Origin: Roseiflexus sp.
Lineage (GTDB): Bacteria; Chloroflexota; Chloroflexia; Chloroflexales; Roseiflexaceae
DNA: 64,000 nucleotides
Reading direction: 5' to 3'
NCBI GenBank assembly: GCA_025062325.1
Contig: JANXAL010000069.1
Location: 1-64,000 of the forward strand
In this document: positions 35,122 to 43,828 of the stretch, piece by piece
Layout: each line of letters opens with the position of its first letter
How positions within the stretch are numbered: position 1 is the first letter of the stretch
Made by a program: the position numbers and the translations under genes
The notes under the pieces: model-generated
The model's database searches: none
Told to the model about the DNA's origin: nothing
The model's input: the letters and a program-made list of their open reading frames with translations, nothing else

Positions 35122-36180
35122 CTAATAACTGAACGGCCATAACCGGAAGTAATCCTTGACGTTGCGCCACATTTTGACAATCCCTTCAGGTTCGAAGATC
35201 AGGAAGAGGATAATCGCCAATCCGAACGCACCTTGCTGAATGTAGGGCAGGTAGGAATTGATGTCCGGAACGAGACCGCTGACTGCGCGCGCCAGATTCG
35301 AGAGCAACGCTGGCAGCAGCGTCATAAATGCTGCGCCGTAGATCGACCCCGACACGCTGCCCAGGCCGCCGATGATGATCATCGCCAGGTAGAGGATGCT
35401 GGTGTCGATCGTGAACCGTTCCCAGGAGATAATGCCGCGGTAATGCGCGGTCAGCGCGCCAGCCAGCCCGGCGAAGAACGAGGAGGTGGCAAAGGCCAGG
35501 AGCTTGTAGCGGAAGAGATCGACGCCAATCACCTGCGCAGCGATATCCTGATCGCGAATCGCCACGAATGCGCGTCCGGTTCGGCTACGGAACAGGTTGC
35601 TCACAAAAATGACGGTGAGGATCAGGCATCCGACTGTGATCCAGTAGAAGGCAAAGTCGTTGTTGCCCAGATTAGCAAGGGGTATGCCGAAGAGATTATT
35701 CGCTGCACGCGGTAATGAGAGCGATTCACCGATGCCGAGCAGTTTGCCATGCGTGAGCAGCCAGATGATGATTTCCTGCGCCGCCAGCGTGGCAATCGCC
35801 AGATAGAGTCCTTTGAGCCGCAGCGACGGCAGCCCGAAGAACGCACCCACCAGCGCCGTGAAGCAACTGGCGACCGGGATAGTGATCCACATTGGCATAT
35901 CCAGGCGAACCGCCATCAGACCGGCAGTGTACGCGCCGACTGCCAGGAATCCGCCGTGTCCGATGCTGATCTGACCGGTATAGCCGACCAGAATATTCAA
36001 TCCAATCGCGCCAATGGAGGCGATAGCTATCATGTTCGCCAGGTTCAGCCAGTAGCGGTCGGCGAACCATGGAAAGAGCAGGACTGCGATGAGCACCAGC
36101 GCGATCCGCAACCGCTGAATCCAGTACGGTCGCAGTGCCATATCGCTGGCATACGACGTATGGAACGTTCCGCTCTGCAT
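35122..36180 (-). CDS. livM: Branched-chain amino acid-type ABC permease LivM
   Basis: A 352-residue inner-membrane permease. About nine hydrophobic helices are visible. LivM-type text includes ANMIAIASIGAIGLNILVGYTGQISIGHGGFLAVGAY and the coupling region GRAFVAIRDQDIAAQVIGVD that contacts the ATPase. It lies 15 nt after livH and 17 nt before the binding protein gene, so the genes form one operon. The first Met is taken; an ATG 13 codons later has no better ribosome-binding site. Confidence 0.92.
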   Translation of the reverse strand: MQSGTFHTSYASDMALRPYWIQRLRIALVLIAVLLFPWFADRYWLNLANMIAIASIGAIGLNILVGYTGQISIGHGGFLAVGAYTAGLMAVRLDMPMWITIPVASCFTALVGAFFGLPSLRLKGLYLAIATLAAQEIIIWLLTHGKLLGIGESLSLPRAANNLFGIPLANLGNNDFAFYWITVGCLILTVIFVSNLFRSRTGRAFVAIRDQDIAAQVIGVDLFRYKLLAFATSSFFAGLAGALTAHYRGIISWERFTIDTSILYLAMIIIGGLGSVSGSIYGAAFMTLLPALLSNLARAVSGLVPDINSYLPYIQQGAFGLAIILFLIFEPEGIVKMWRNVKDYFRLWPFSY

Positions 36181-36195
36181 AGAGGCGCCCCGTTT

Positions 36196-37077
36196 CTACA
36201 CGCGCTCAATAATCCGCTGACCGTAGAGACCATACGGGCGTATTAGGAGAATGAGGAGCAGGATGATGAAAGGAACGACCTCGCCCATACCGAGCTCCGG
36301 CGGCAGATACCCACCAGCGAACGATTGCAGCAACCCAATGATCAGCCCGCCGACAATCGCGCCAGGGATGCTATCGAGGCCGCCGAGAATGACGACCGGG
36401 AAGACCAGCAGGCCGACGCGGGCGATCTGCCCGGAAACGCCGCCAAAGATGCTCATCAACAGAATGCCGCCGACCGACGCGGTCACGGCTGCAATTGCCC
36501 AAGCAATGGCCCACACCTTCTTGATACTGATGCCCATGCTCAACGCTGCCTGCTGATCATCCGCAACGGCGCGCATAGCGATGCCTTCGCGGCTGTAGCG
36601 GAAAAAGAGGCTCAGCAGAGCGAAGAGGGTCAGCGCCAGCGCAAATGCCCACAGGCGGTCCACGCTGACGCTAGCGCCAAACAGCGTGATCGTGTCGCGG
36701 GGCAGGAACTGCGGCGCCGTCCGTGGCGTCACCCCCCATATTCCGCCGATGATTGCGCGCAACAGTGACGATAGCCCAATGGTGACCATAATCACCGAGA
36801 TGATCGGCTCGCCGATCAGCGGACGCAGCACGAGTTGTTCGATCAGCACGCCGATAATCGCTGCCAGCGCCACAGCGACAATGACGCCGATCGGCCACCA
36901 CAACCCGATCATCTCGACCGTAGTGTACGTCAGGTAGGCGCCGATCAGCAGCAACTCGCCCTGAGCGAAGTTAATTACGTCGCTGCTCTTGTAGATCAGC
37001 ACGAAACCGAGCGCAACCAGCGCGAAAATGGCGCCATTGGCGATCCCGCTCAAGGTCAATTGCACGATTTTTTCCAT
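36196..37077 (-). CDS. livH: Branched-chain amino acid-type ABC permease LivH
   Basis: A 293-residue permease starting MEKIVQLTLSGIANGAIFAL, a typical LivH opening, with GGAG upstream of the ATG at 37,077. Eight or so membrane helices and the coupling loop GIAMRAVADDQQAALSMGI are present. It partners LivM as the translocation channel. The upstream acyl-CoA ligase gene is 459 bp away, separated by dispersed repeats, so a second promoter is possible. Confidence 0.92.
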   Translation of the reverse strand: MEKIVQLTLSGIANGAIFALVALGFVLIYKSSDVINFAQGELLLIGAYLTYTTVEMIGLWWPIGVIVAVALAAIIGVLIEQLVLRPLIGEPIISVIMVTIGLSSLLRAIIGGIWGVTPRTAPQFLPRDTITLFGASVSVDRLWAFALALTLFALLSLFFRYSREGIAMRAVADDQQAALSMGISIKKVWAIAWAIAAVTASVGGILLMSIFGGVSGQIARVGLLVFPVVILGGLDSIPGAIVGGLIIGLLQSFAGGYLPPELGMGEVVPFIILLLILLIRPYGLYGQRIIERV

Positions 37078-37535
37078 ACTCCGCTCCGAATTATGAACAT
37101 TCATGAAATAGTCCGGCATTCGCGCTGCGCCCGGCGGCTGATGGTTTTTGAAAAATTATTCCGCTCTCCGCCTACTCGCCCGGCGGTTGATGAAGATTAA
37201 GAAATAGTTCAGTATTCCTGGGCGCTGTGGACTGAAGCCGCGGCTGAGGCTGTGAAAGCCCCCTTGGAGCTTCCACATCCTGAGCGAGGGCTTTAGCCCG
37301 TAACTCAAAGGGCGTGCGGTCTGACAGCACAGAATCTACCGGATTCACTTCTTAATCATCATAAATCGCGGGCTAGGGTCGCGAAGCTTGCCTGCGCAGG
37401 CTTAACTGGGCGATACCGGATTATTTTCTCAAACTCCATCAAGCTATAGGCTAGGGTTGCGAAGCCTGTCTGCGCAGGCTCTACCGGATTTAATCTTCAT
37501 TTTTGCTTCTCCACTTATACCCTGTTTCGCCAGCA
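37078..37535. repeat. Gap with REP-like elements between ligase and livH
   Basis: 37,250-37,345 carries GTGAAAGCCCC-CTTGGAGC-TTCCAC, then CCTGAGCGAGGGCTTT and ends TCTACCGGATT; a relative is at 47,772-47,870. Two copies of GGCTAGGGT(C/T)GCGAAGC followed by CTGCGCAGGCT and ACCGGATT lie at 37,371-37,422 and 37,450-37,491. No gene is visible. Confidence 0.65.
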
Positions 37536-39485
37536 TCACCTCGCCAGCACGCGCTCCATCCGACCATTGGGCGCGGTGACTTCCGATTCCTCCAGGTCCT
37601 CGATGCGCAGTCGCGTCTTGATCAGCGCCGTGCGCCCGTCCTGATAGGTGATGGTTGTTTCGACCTCCATCTCGCGCTGATCGCTGTACAGCGCCTCCAC
37701 AATATCGTGGTAGCGTTCCGCGATCAGACGGCGACGGACTTTGCGCGTGCGGGTCAGTTCGCCGTCATCGGCGTCGAGTTCCTTGTGAAGCAGCAGGAAT
37801 CGTCGGATACGCGCGGCTGGCGGCAGATCCGCATTCGCGCGCTCGACATCTTTGCGAATCAGCGCATAGACCTGCGGCTTCTGGGCGAGATCGGTGTAGG
37901 TGGTGTAGGTGATTTGGGCATTTTCCGCCCACTTACCGACATTGGCGAAGTCGATGTTGATGATAGCGGTGACAAAGGGCCAGTTGCCGCCGAAGACTAC
38001 GGCCTCTTTGATATAGGGGCTGAATTTCAGTTTGTTTTCAATAAACTGCGGCGAGAAAATGGTTCCATCGCGCAGCGTCATCACATCTTTCGCGCGATCA
38101 ATAACGACCAGATGCCCGTCTTCATCGAAGTATCCGGCATCGCCGCTGTGCAACCAGCCATCTTTGAGCGTTTCGGCGGTCGCTTCGGGATTCTTGTAGT
38201 ATCCGACAAACACTGACGGACTTCTGACCAAAATCTCGCCGTTCTCAGCGATGCGAACCTCCGTATTGGGGAGCGGCGTACCGACCGTCTGGAACTTGAT
38301 CTGGCCATCGCGGTGAATCACGCTCAGACCAGCGCTTTCAGTCTGACCGTAGACCTGCTTGAGATTCACGCCAATTGCGTGATAGAACCGAAACACATCG
38401 GGTCCAAGCGCCGCACCGCCAGTATAGGCGCGCTTGAGAAAACGCAGCCCCAGATGATCTTTCAGCTCCTCGAAGACGAGGATGCGCGCGAGAGCGTGCT
38501 TCAACCGCAGGAACAGACTCGGCGTCGTGCCGTTGAAGCGGGCGTCCGCCATCGCGTATCCCTGTCGCAGCGCCCACTCGTAGACTGCGCGTTTGAGCCG
38601 CGTGCTATCCTGCATCTTCACCTGCACCTGCGAGAGCATATTCTCCCAGATGCGGGGCGGCGAGAACATAACCCGTGGACCGATTTCACGGATATTTTCC
38701 TGCACTGTGTCGGTCGACTCGGGGAAATTAATGGTCAGGCCGCACTGCAGACCGGCCGCCACGGTTATCATCTGCTCGCCAACCCAGGCGAGCGGCAAAA
38801 AACTCACAAACTCATCATCGGGTCCTAGCGGATCGACAGCCAACAGCCCGGCGCCCTGATTGATCAGGTTGCGATGGGTCAGCATCGCCAGTTTGGGCTT
38901 GCCAGTCGTGCCGGAGGTTGTGGAAAGAATCGCGACATCGTCTGGTCGCCCCTGATTCAGTTCAGTTTCGAACAGTCCAGGATGCTCACGGTCGTAGCTG
39001 CGCCCCAGTTCCTCAATTTCGGGGAAGCTGGCGAGGTACGGTTCCTGATAGCGGCGCAATCCTTTCGGTTCGTAGTAGATGACCTTGAGAATACCGCGGA
39101 GTCGGGGCCAGATCTCGATGATCTTATCGACCTGCTCCTGATCCTCGGCCACGATCACCCGCGCATCGGCTGCCTCGACCAGGTAACGCACCTCTTCAGC
39201 AACTGAGTCCTGATACACTCCTATCGATGCACCGCCAATGGCTTGGGCGGCGAGCTCGGCATACAGCCATTCAGGGCGATTGTCGCCGATAATTGCAACC
39301 TTATCGCCGCGCTGCACGCCCAACGCACGCAACCCCATCGCGAACGCCCGCACGTGATCAGCGAATTGGCGCCAGGTGACAGTTTGCCAGATTCCGAACT
39401 CTTTCTCACGTAACGCAACCCGATCGCTAAAACGGTGCGCATTGTACATCAACAATTGCGGAAGAGTCATGTCGTACAGTTGCAT
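37536..39485 (-). CDS. Long-chain acyl-CoA ligase (AMP-forming)
   Basis: A 649-residue adenylate-forming enzyme that activates a carboxylic acid to an acyl-CoA through an acyl-AMP. The phosphate loop is ILSTTSGTTGKPKLA near residue 190, the adenine-binding motif is KQVYGQTESAG, and the late motif is DGWLHSGDAGYFDEDGHLVVIDRAKDVM. The layout matches bacterial long-chain fatty acyl-CoA synthetases. The start at 39,485 follows the livG stop by 10 nt with AGGGATGA upstream. Its place inside a liv-type operon suggests it acts on the imported substrate, or on an acid derived from it; this is inference. Confidence 0.9.
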   Translation of the reverse strand: MQLYDMTLPQLLMYNAHRFSDRVALREKEFGIWQTVTWRQFADHVRAFAMGLRALGVQRGDKVAIIGDNRPEWLYAELAAQAIGGASIGVYQDSVAEEVRYLVEAADARVIVAEDQEQVDKIIEIWPRLRGILKVIYYEPKGLRRYQEPYLASFPEIEELGRSYDREHPGLFETELNQGRPDDVAILSTTSGTTGKPKLAMLTHRNLINQGAGLLAVDPLGPDDEFVSFLPLAWVGEQMITVAAGLQCGLTINFPESTDTVQENIREIGPRVMFSPPRIWENMLSQVQVKMQDSTRLKRAVYEWALRQGYAMADARFNGTTPSLFLRLKHALARILVFEELKDHLGLRFLKRAYTGGAALGPDVFRFYHAIGVNLKQVYGQTESAGLSVIHRDGQIKFQTVGTPLPNTEVRIAENGEILVRSPSVFVGYYKNPEATAETLKDGWLHSGDAGYFDEDGHLVVIDRAKDVMTLRDGTIFSPQFIENKLKFSPYIKEAVVFGGNWPFVTAIINIDFANVGKWAENAQITYTTYTDLAQKPQVYALIRKDVERANADLPPAARIRRFLLLHKELDADDGELTRTRKVRRRLIAERYHDIVEALYSDQREMEVETTITYQDGRTALIKTRLRIEDLEESEVTAPNGRMERVLAR

Positions 39486-39495
39486 AATGTCATCC

Positions 39496-40299
39496 CTAGC
39501 GAATTGCATGCTCACGACCAAGATAGGCATCGATAACTTTCGGATCGGCTCTTACCTCGTCGGGCGTACCGTCGGCGATCAACTGACCAAACTCCAGGAC
39601 GGCGACACGGTCGCTAATGTCCATAACGACTCCCATATCGTGCTCAATCAGGACGATAGTGGCGCCCCACTCTTCGTTGACATCAAGAATAAAGCGTGCC
39701 ATGTCCTCCTTCTCTTCGCTGTTCATGCCTGCCATTGGCTCATCGAGCAACAGCAAGCGCGGCGACATCGCCAGCGCGCGACCAAGTTCGACCCGCTTTT
39801 GCAGACCGTATGGCAACGCTCCGACGACCTTTTTGCGGATAGACTCGATTTCGAGCAGATCGATCACCCGTTCGACAATCTCACGGTGCGCGATCTCTTC
39901 ACGCTGTGTGCGTCCCCAGTACAGACCGTTGCTGAGGATGCCGCTGCGCATGTGGATGTGACGCCCCAGCATCAGGTTGTCGAGCACGGTCATGTGGCGA
40001 AAGAGTTCGATGTTCTGAAAGGAGCGGGCGATGCCGAGGCGGGCGATATGATGGGGCGCCATGCCTACAATATTGTGTCCCTCGAAGCGGATCGCTCCAC
40101 GTTGGGGTCGATACAGTCCGCTAATACAGTTGAGGAGACTGGTCTTGCCGGCGCCGTTCGGCCCGATGATAGCCTGAATAGTGCCGGGGTAAACATTGAA
40201 ACGCACGTCGAAGAGGGCGCGCACTCCGCCGAAATCGAGGCTTACGCCATCGATTTCCAACTGCGGTCGTGGTAGCGACGCTCCGTTGCTATTCGTCAT
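39496..40299 (-). CDS. livG: ABC transporter ATPase LivG
   Basis: A 267-residue ATPase. Walker A is GPNGAGKT, the Q-loop region is ARSFQNIELFRHMTVLDNLM (LivG-like), the signature-type stretch is LPYGLQKRVELGRALA, Walker B is RLLLLDEP and the switch histidine lies in VLIEHDMGVVMDISDRV. The C-terminal IADGTPDEVRADPKVIDAYLG is typical of LivG. It is the first gene of the minus-strand operon. A LivF partner, normally adjacent, is absent from the window. Confidence 0.93.
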   Translation of the reverse strand: MTNSNGASLPRPQLEIDGVSLDFGGVRALFDVRFNVYPGTIQAIIGPNGAGKTSLLNCISGLYRPQRGAIRFEGHNIVGMAPHHIARLGIARSFQNIELFRHMTVLDNLMLGRHIHMRSGILSNGLYWGRTQREEIAHREIVERVIDLLEIESIRKKVVGALPYGLQKRVELGRALAMSPRLLLLDEPMAGMNSEEKEDMARFILDVNEEWGATIVLIEHDMGVVMDISDRVAVLEFGQLIADGTPDEVRADPKVIDAYLGREHAIR

Positions 40300-40489
40300 G
40301 TTAATCGCTCCTAAACGCTGGTACAGGAATGCGCGTCCGTCCCGGCCCTAGAAGAGAGCGCCTGGAAACACAGTTAGCAAACGTGGCGCATGACCAAACA
40401 AAGTATGCTGGCTATCACCCTGGCATTCGAGGTGCGGAGAGTAACTCTTTTTTACATTATAGCGGAATCTGTTGTTTTGTTCAATCCCC

Positions 40490-41722
40490 TCAGGAGCAAG
40501 CGATCACCAGCTCCTTCGGAAACGGCGTCAGGCTCTCGAATCGTCCATCTGGCGCACAGTAGTACGTATCCTCGATCCGCACGCCAAAACCGCGGCTCGG
40601 ATAGTAGAGCCCCGGTTCCACAGTAAACACCGTGCCGGGTTCAATGGTGTCACCCCGGTCAACCAGCGACGAGAAACTCAGGTCCTCGTGGATTTCCAGC
40701 CCGAGACCGTGACCGAGCGCGTGGACGTAGCCCTCCTCGATAGGATAGGTGCGGCGGATTGTGTCATGACCGCGCGCCTCGAAGTACTCGCACACCATAT
40801 CCTGATACTTTCTGGTCGGCGCGCCCGCCTCGAATGCGGCGGTCACCATCTCGAATGCGCCAAGCACGTCATCGTAGGCTTGTTGCAGTTCCGGCGGCGC
40901 GTACCCTATAGCAAAGGTGCGGGTCATGTCGTGGTAATATCCTCCTCCTGCTTCGCGGGGGAAGATGTCGATCACAATCGCCTGCCCCGGACGGAGCGGC
41001 ATAGTGTCGTCGCCGCGCGCGTGCGGCAGACCGGCGTCGCGCCCCTGAGCGACGATCATGCCAGCTGGCGCTTCCAGTCCCTGGGCAGCAATCTCGCGTA
41101 GCATCACTCGCCGCACATCGCCGATCGTGAGCGGCGCGCCGTCGGCGCCATAGACGCCGTCGCCGTCGATCCGTCCTGCGCGAATGAAATCGACCGCTGC
41201 CTGAACGACAGCGCACGTCTTGCGCCCAACGACGCGCATGCGCTCGACCTCGTCGGCATCCTTGGTCAGGCGCGCCATCGAAATCACATCACGGTCGAGT
41301 TCGGCAACTATCTCAAGTCCGTCGATCTGCTGCGCCAGGCGTGTCATCAACGCCAGGAACGGCCCGGCTTTGACCGTGCCATAGATGCCGACGCGCCCAC
41401 GCACGCCAAGGTCGGTAAAAATACGACGGCGATGCTCCACCCGCGCCTCCAGACGGTCGGGAAACGCCTCGAGAATCTCGCGGAGATTCCAGCGGTTGAG
41501 CGACACCAGTACGAGGCCGGTCTGTTCAGCTTCGTTCTGCTCCCACGGTCCGTGGAGCAGCATCGCGGGTTCGCCGCGCTTTTTGATGATTAAACCGGGA
41601 ATGTGCCGCCCTCCCACAAAGTAGTTGTAGTCGGGGTTGGCGCTTTCCAGCCCATCAGGTCCTTCAACAACGATGGCGTCCAGGTTTCGTTCTGCCATCA
41701 GTCGGTCGAGATCACGTTTCAA
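40490..41722 (-). CDS. M24 family metallopeptidase (Xaa-Pro peptidase-like)
   Basis: A 410-residue two-domain protein. The N-terminal creatinase-like domain precedes a pita-bread fold with the five metal ligands in place: Asp in AIVIDIFPR, Asp in YYHDMTRTFA, His in LGHGLGLEIHE, Glu in FTVEPGLYY and Glu in VRIEDTYYC. It probably removes N-terminal residues before proline. The start codon is TTG with AGGAGG five nt upstream. A telomere-like heptamer run lies directly before the ribosome-binding site. No obvious partner genes. Confidence 0.9.
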   Translation of the reverse strand: MKRDLDRLMAERNLDAIVVEGPDGLESANPDYNYFVGGRHIPGLIIKKRGEPAMLLHGPWEQNEAEQTGLVLVSLNRWNLREILEAFPDRLEARVEHRRRIFTDLGVRGRVGIYGTVKAGPFLALMTRLAQQIDGLEIVAELDRDVISMARLTKDADEVERMRVVGRKTCAVVQAAVDFIRAGRIDGDGVYGADGAPLTIGDVRRVMLREIAAQGLEAPAGMIVAQGRDAGLPHARGDDTMPLRPGQAIVIDIFPREAGGGYYHDMTRTFAIGYAPPELQQAYDDVLGAFEMVTAAFEAGAPTRKYQDMVCEYFEARGHDTIRRTYPIEEGYVHALGHGLGLEIHEDLSFSSLVDRGDTIEPGTVFTVEPGLYYPSRGFGVRIEDTYYCAPDGRFESLTPFPKELVIACS

Positions 41723-41737
41723 GATGTCCTCCTGGGT

Positions 41738-41768
41738 GGGGGTTAGAGCTTAAGGGTTAGGGGTTAGA
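41738..41768 (-). repeat. Telomere-like heptamer run before the M24 peptidase gene
   Basis: On the minus strand CTAACCCCTAACCCTTAAG is followed by CTCTAACCCCCACCC and then AGGAGG of the peptidase gene. Same sense relative to the gene as at csm6. Confidence 0.8.
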
Positions 41769-41971
41769 AGTCTACCTGCCACCTTCGCACCTGCACCCTG
41801 CTAGCCTCGCGTCTCACGCCGCGCGCCTCTCGCCTGGCTTCACCTTCCCACTTGCAACCTTCCGACCTGCACCCCGCTAGCCTCGTGTCCTGCGCTGCGC
41901 GCCTGCAACGCGCAATCTGCACCGTTCTTGGGGCGCGCCCCTACCAGGATTCCCGCGTGCAGCGCACCACA
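41769..41971. repeat. Pyrimidine-rich degenerate heptamers
   Basis: CACCTTCGCACCTGCACC and CCTTCCGACCTGCACC-type words with about 7-bp spacing; related to the GAAGGTT family elsewhere. No gene. Confidence 0.45.
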
Positions 41972-42631
41972 TCAACGTTCAACATTCCCCCGTTCCATGT
42001 GCTCATGCGCAACGAAACGGGTGATCCCCGCGCCGCAGACGGAGCAGATCCCGCGTGCGATGGAACGTCCGCCCGCGTTGATCTCGAACGTTACCTGCTG
42101 CATCGGATGGCGCGCGCGGCAGCGGGTGCACCAACCGATCAGCGCGCCGTCGCTAGTTTCCTCGCCGTCAGACGCATCGTCCGGCGCCGTATGTTCCATG
42201 AGCGCGGAGTCGCTGGCGGCATTAGACGCCGGACGTTCCGTCGACTCAACCAGCGGCGCGGATGGCGTCGACTCTTTGGATGCAGACGATGGTTCGGCGG
42301 GCAGAGGAGAGGCAGGCGGCGCCGCAGGCGCAGGAGGCAGCGATGGCTCCGGAGGAACGGCGGACATTGGCGCTGCCCGCTTCACAGCGGCACGTCGCGC
42401 TTCGATCAGCGCCGCGCGACGTCGGGTGACTTCGTGCCAGATCAGCCATAACGCTGCCGCAATCGCCGCAAGGCGCAGCACACGCTCGACGAGCGACAGA
42501 CGACGGGCAGGCGCCCGTGGCAGTGCAGGCGTGCGTGCCATGGCTGGCGCTGCGCGTCGCCTGCGGCTGCGCCAGTATTCACGAACAACCAGAATCGCAA
42601 TGTCCATCAGCAAACCGGGAGGAACTGGCAT
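41972..42631 (-). CDS. Membrane protein with C-terminal DUF5679-type zinc ribbon
   Basis: A 219-residue protein. A basic N-terminal stretch and one hydrophobic helix (LRLAAIAAALWLIWHE, about residues 52-68) lead to a Pro/Ala/Ser-rich linker of about 80 residues. The last 55 residues carry two Cys pairs, WCTRCRARHPM and GICSVCGAGITRF, arranged as in DUF5679 zinc ribbons. The function of this domain is unknown. No clear partner; nfo lies downstream-upstream on the same strand 35 nt away and could be cotranscribed. Confidence 0.75.
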   Translation of the reverse strand: MPVPPGLLMDIAILVVREYWRSRRRRAAPAMARTPALPRAPARRLSLVERVLRLAAIAAALWLIWHEVTRRRAALIEARRAAVKRAAPMSAVPPEPSLPPAPAAPPASPLPAEPSSASKESTPSAPLVESTERPASNAASDSALMEHTAPDDASDGEETSDGALIGWCTRCRARHPMQQVTFEINAGGRSIARGICSVCGAGITRFVAHEHMERGNVER

Positions 42632-42666
42632 AGAACCGCATCCTTCCTACGTCCTGCTCACGACGC

Positions 42667-43521
42667 CTACGCGCTCAGACTACGCAGAGTCTTCAGGTTC
42701 CGAATATCCTCAGCAAGGTCATCGCCTTTCGGAGTTTCCAGCACCATCGGCAGATCAGCGAAGCGTTCGTCGTTCACCAGCGCGCGAAACCCCTCTAGAC
42801 CGATATACCCCTCGCCAATGTGCGTGTGGCGATCCACCCGACTCCCGAGGTCTTTCTGCGAGTCGTTCAAATGGAAGGCTTTCACGCGTGCGATGCCGAT
42901 GACCCGATCAAGTTCTTCTATCGTTGCTGCGTAGCGCTCGGGTGTGCGAATATCATACCCGGCAGCGAAGATGTGGCAGGTATCGACGCACACGCCAAGG
43001 CGATCAGGATAGCGGGAGTATTCAATGATTCGCGCCAGTTCCTCGAAGCGGCGCCCTAGGCTGCTCCCCTGCCCGGCAGTCGTTTCTAGCAGGACCACGA
43101 CCTCCGCGCCGACGCCGCTTTCAAACACCCGGTCGAGTGCGTCGGCGACGCGGCGTAGTCCCGCTTCCTCGCCAGACCCAAGATGTGCGCCGGGATGCGT
43201 GACTAGGTATGGAACGCCAAGCAGCGCGCAGCGTTCCAGTTCCTCCTGGAACGCATCGAGCGATTTGCGCCACAACGCATCGTCTGGCGCTGCCAGGTTG
43301 ATCAGGTACGAGTCGTGAACCATTACTACTGGAACACCCTCAGTGACCTGCGCTTCCTTGAACCGAGCAATTTCTTCATCAGTCAAAGGTCTGGCGCGCC
43401 ATTGCTGCTGGTTCTTGCTGAAGATCTGAACGACATCGCACCCCGCGCGGCGTCCGCGTTCACATGCGGTGTGCAACCCGCCGCTGATGGACATATGCGC
43501 GCCAAAACGTCGCTGTTTCAT
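42667..43521 (-). CDS. nfo: Endonuclease IV (AP endonuclease)
   Basis: A 284-residue TIM-barrel enzyme that nicks DNA at abasic sites in base excision repair. Metal-site motifs are in place: GAHMSISGG at the start, VTHPGAHLGSG, LLETTAGQGSSLG, VCVDTCHIFAAGYD, FHLNDSQKDLGSRVDRHTHIGEG and VLETPKGDD. Length and motifs match bacterial Nfo. GAGGATTATC precedes the ATG, and TATAAT on the minus strand at 43,578-43,583 is a likely -10. Confidence 0.96.
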   Translation of the reverse strand: MKQRRFGAHMSISGGLHTACERGRRAGCDVVQIFSKNQQQWRARPLTDEEIARFKEAQVTEGVPVVMVHDSYLINLAAPDDALWRKSLDAFQEELERCALLGVPYLVTHPGAHLGSGEEAGLRRVADALDRVFESGVGAEVVVLLETTAGQGSSLGRRFEELARIIEYSRYPDRLGVCVDTCHIFAAGYDIRTPERYAATIEELDRVIGIARVKAFHLNDSQKDLGSRVDRHTHIGEGYIGLEGFRALVNDERFADLPMVLETPKGDDLAEDIRNLKTLRSLSA

Positions 43522-43828
43522 GATAATCCTCGACCTCCGCAGTCAAAACGGCGGCCCGACACACGACTGCGTTCCTAATTATAAGAGCAATCGGGCAATA
43601 CGAAGATTGCGGAAATGTTTGCATCCCGTCATTATGATGTATCAGCATCCTGGCGCGGGCGTGGTATGATGAGGCTGTTCCTTTCAAGGGTCCCCGCTCT
43701 GGTTGCTGCCCGGAATGCAGCGCCATACACTGGTTGTGGCGATTGTAAGGTTGTGCATGTTTGCGTCCTCACCCCGATCTGTTCGAGAGGCGCCGCAGAG
43801 TTTTGAGAATCGCGTAATGGAGCGGGAC
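43522..43828. other. Divergent intergenic region, nfo and STAS gene
   Basis: It contains a minus-strand -10 for nfo (TATAAT at 43,578-43,583) and a possible extended -10 TGGTATGAT near 43,662-43,670 on the + strand. The remaining 150 bp before 43,829 is open in the STAS frame but lacks a good start and is treated as leader. Confidence 0.45.
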
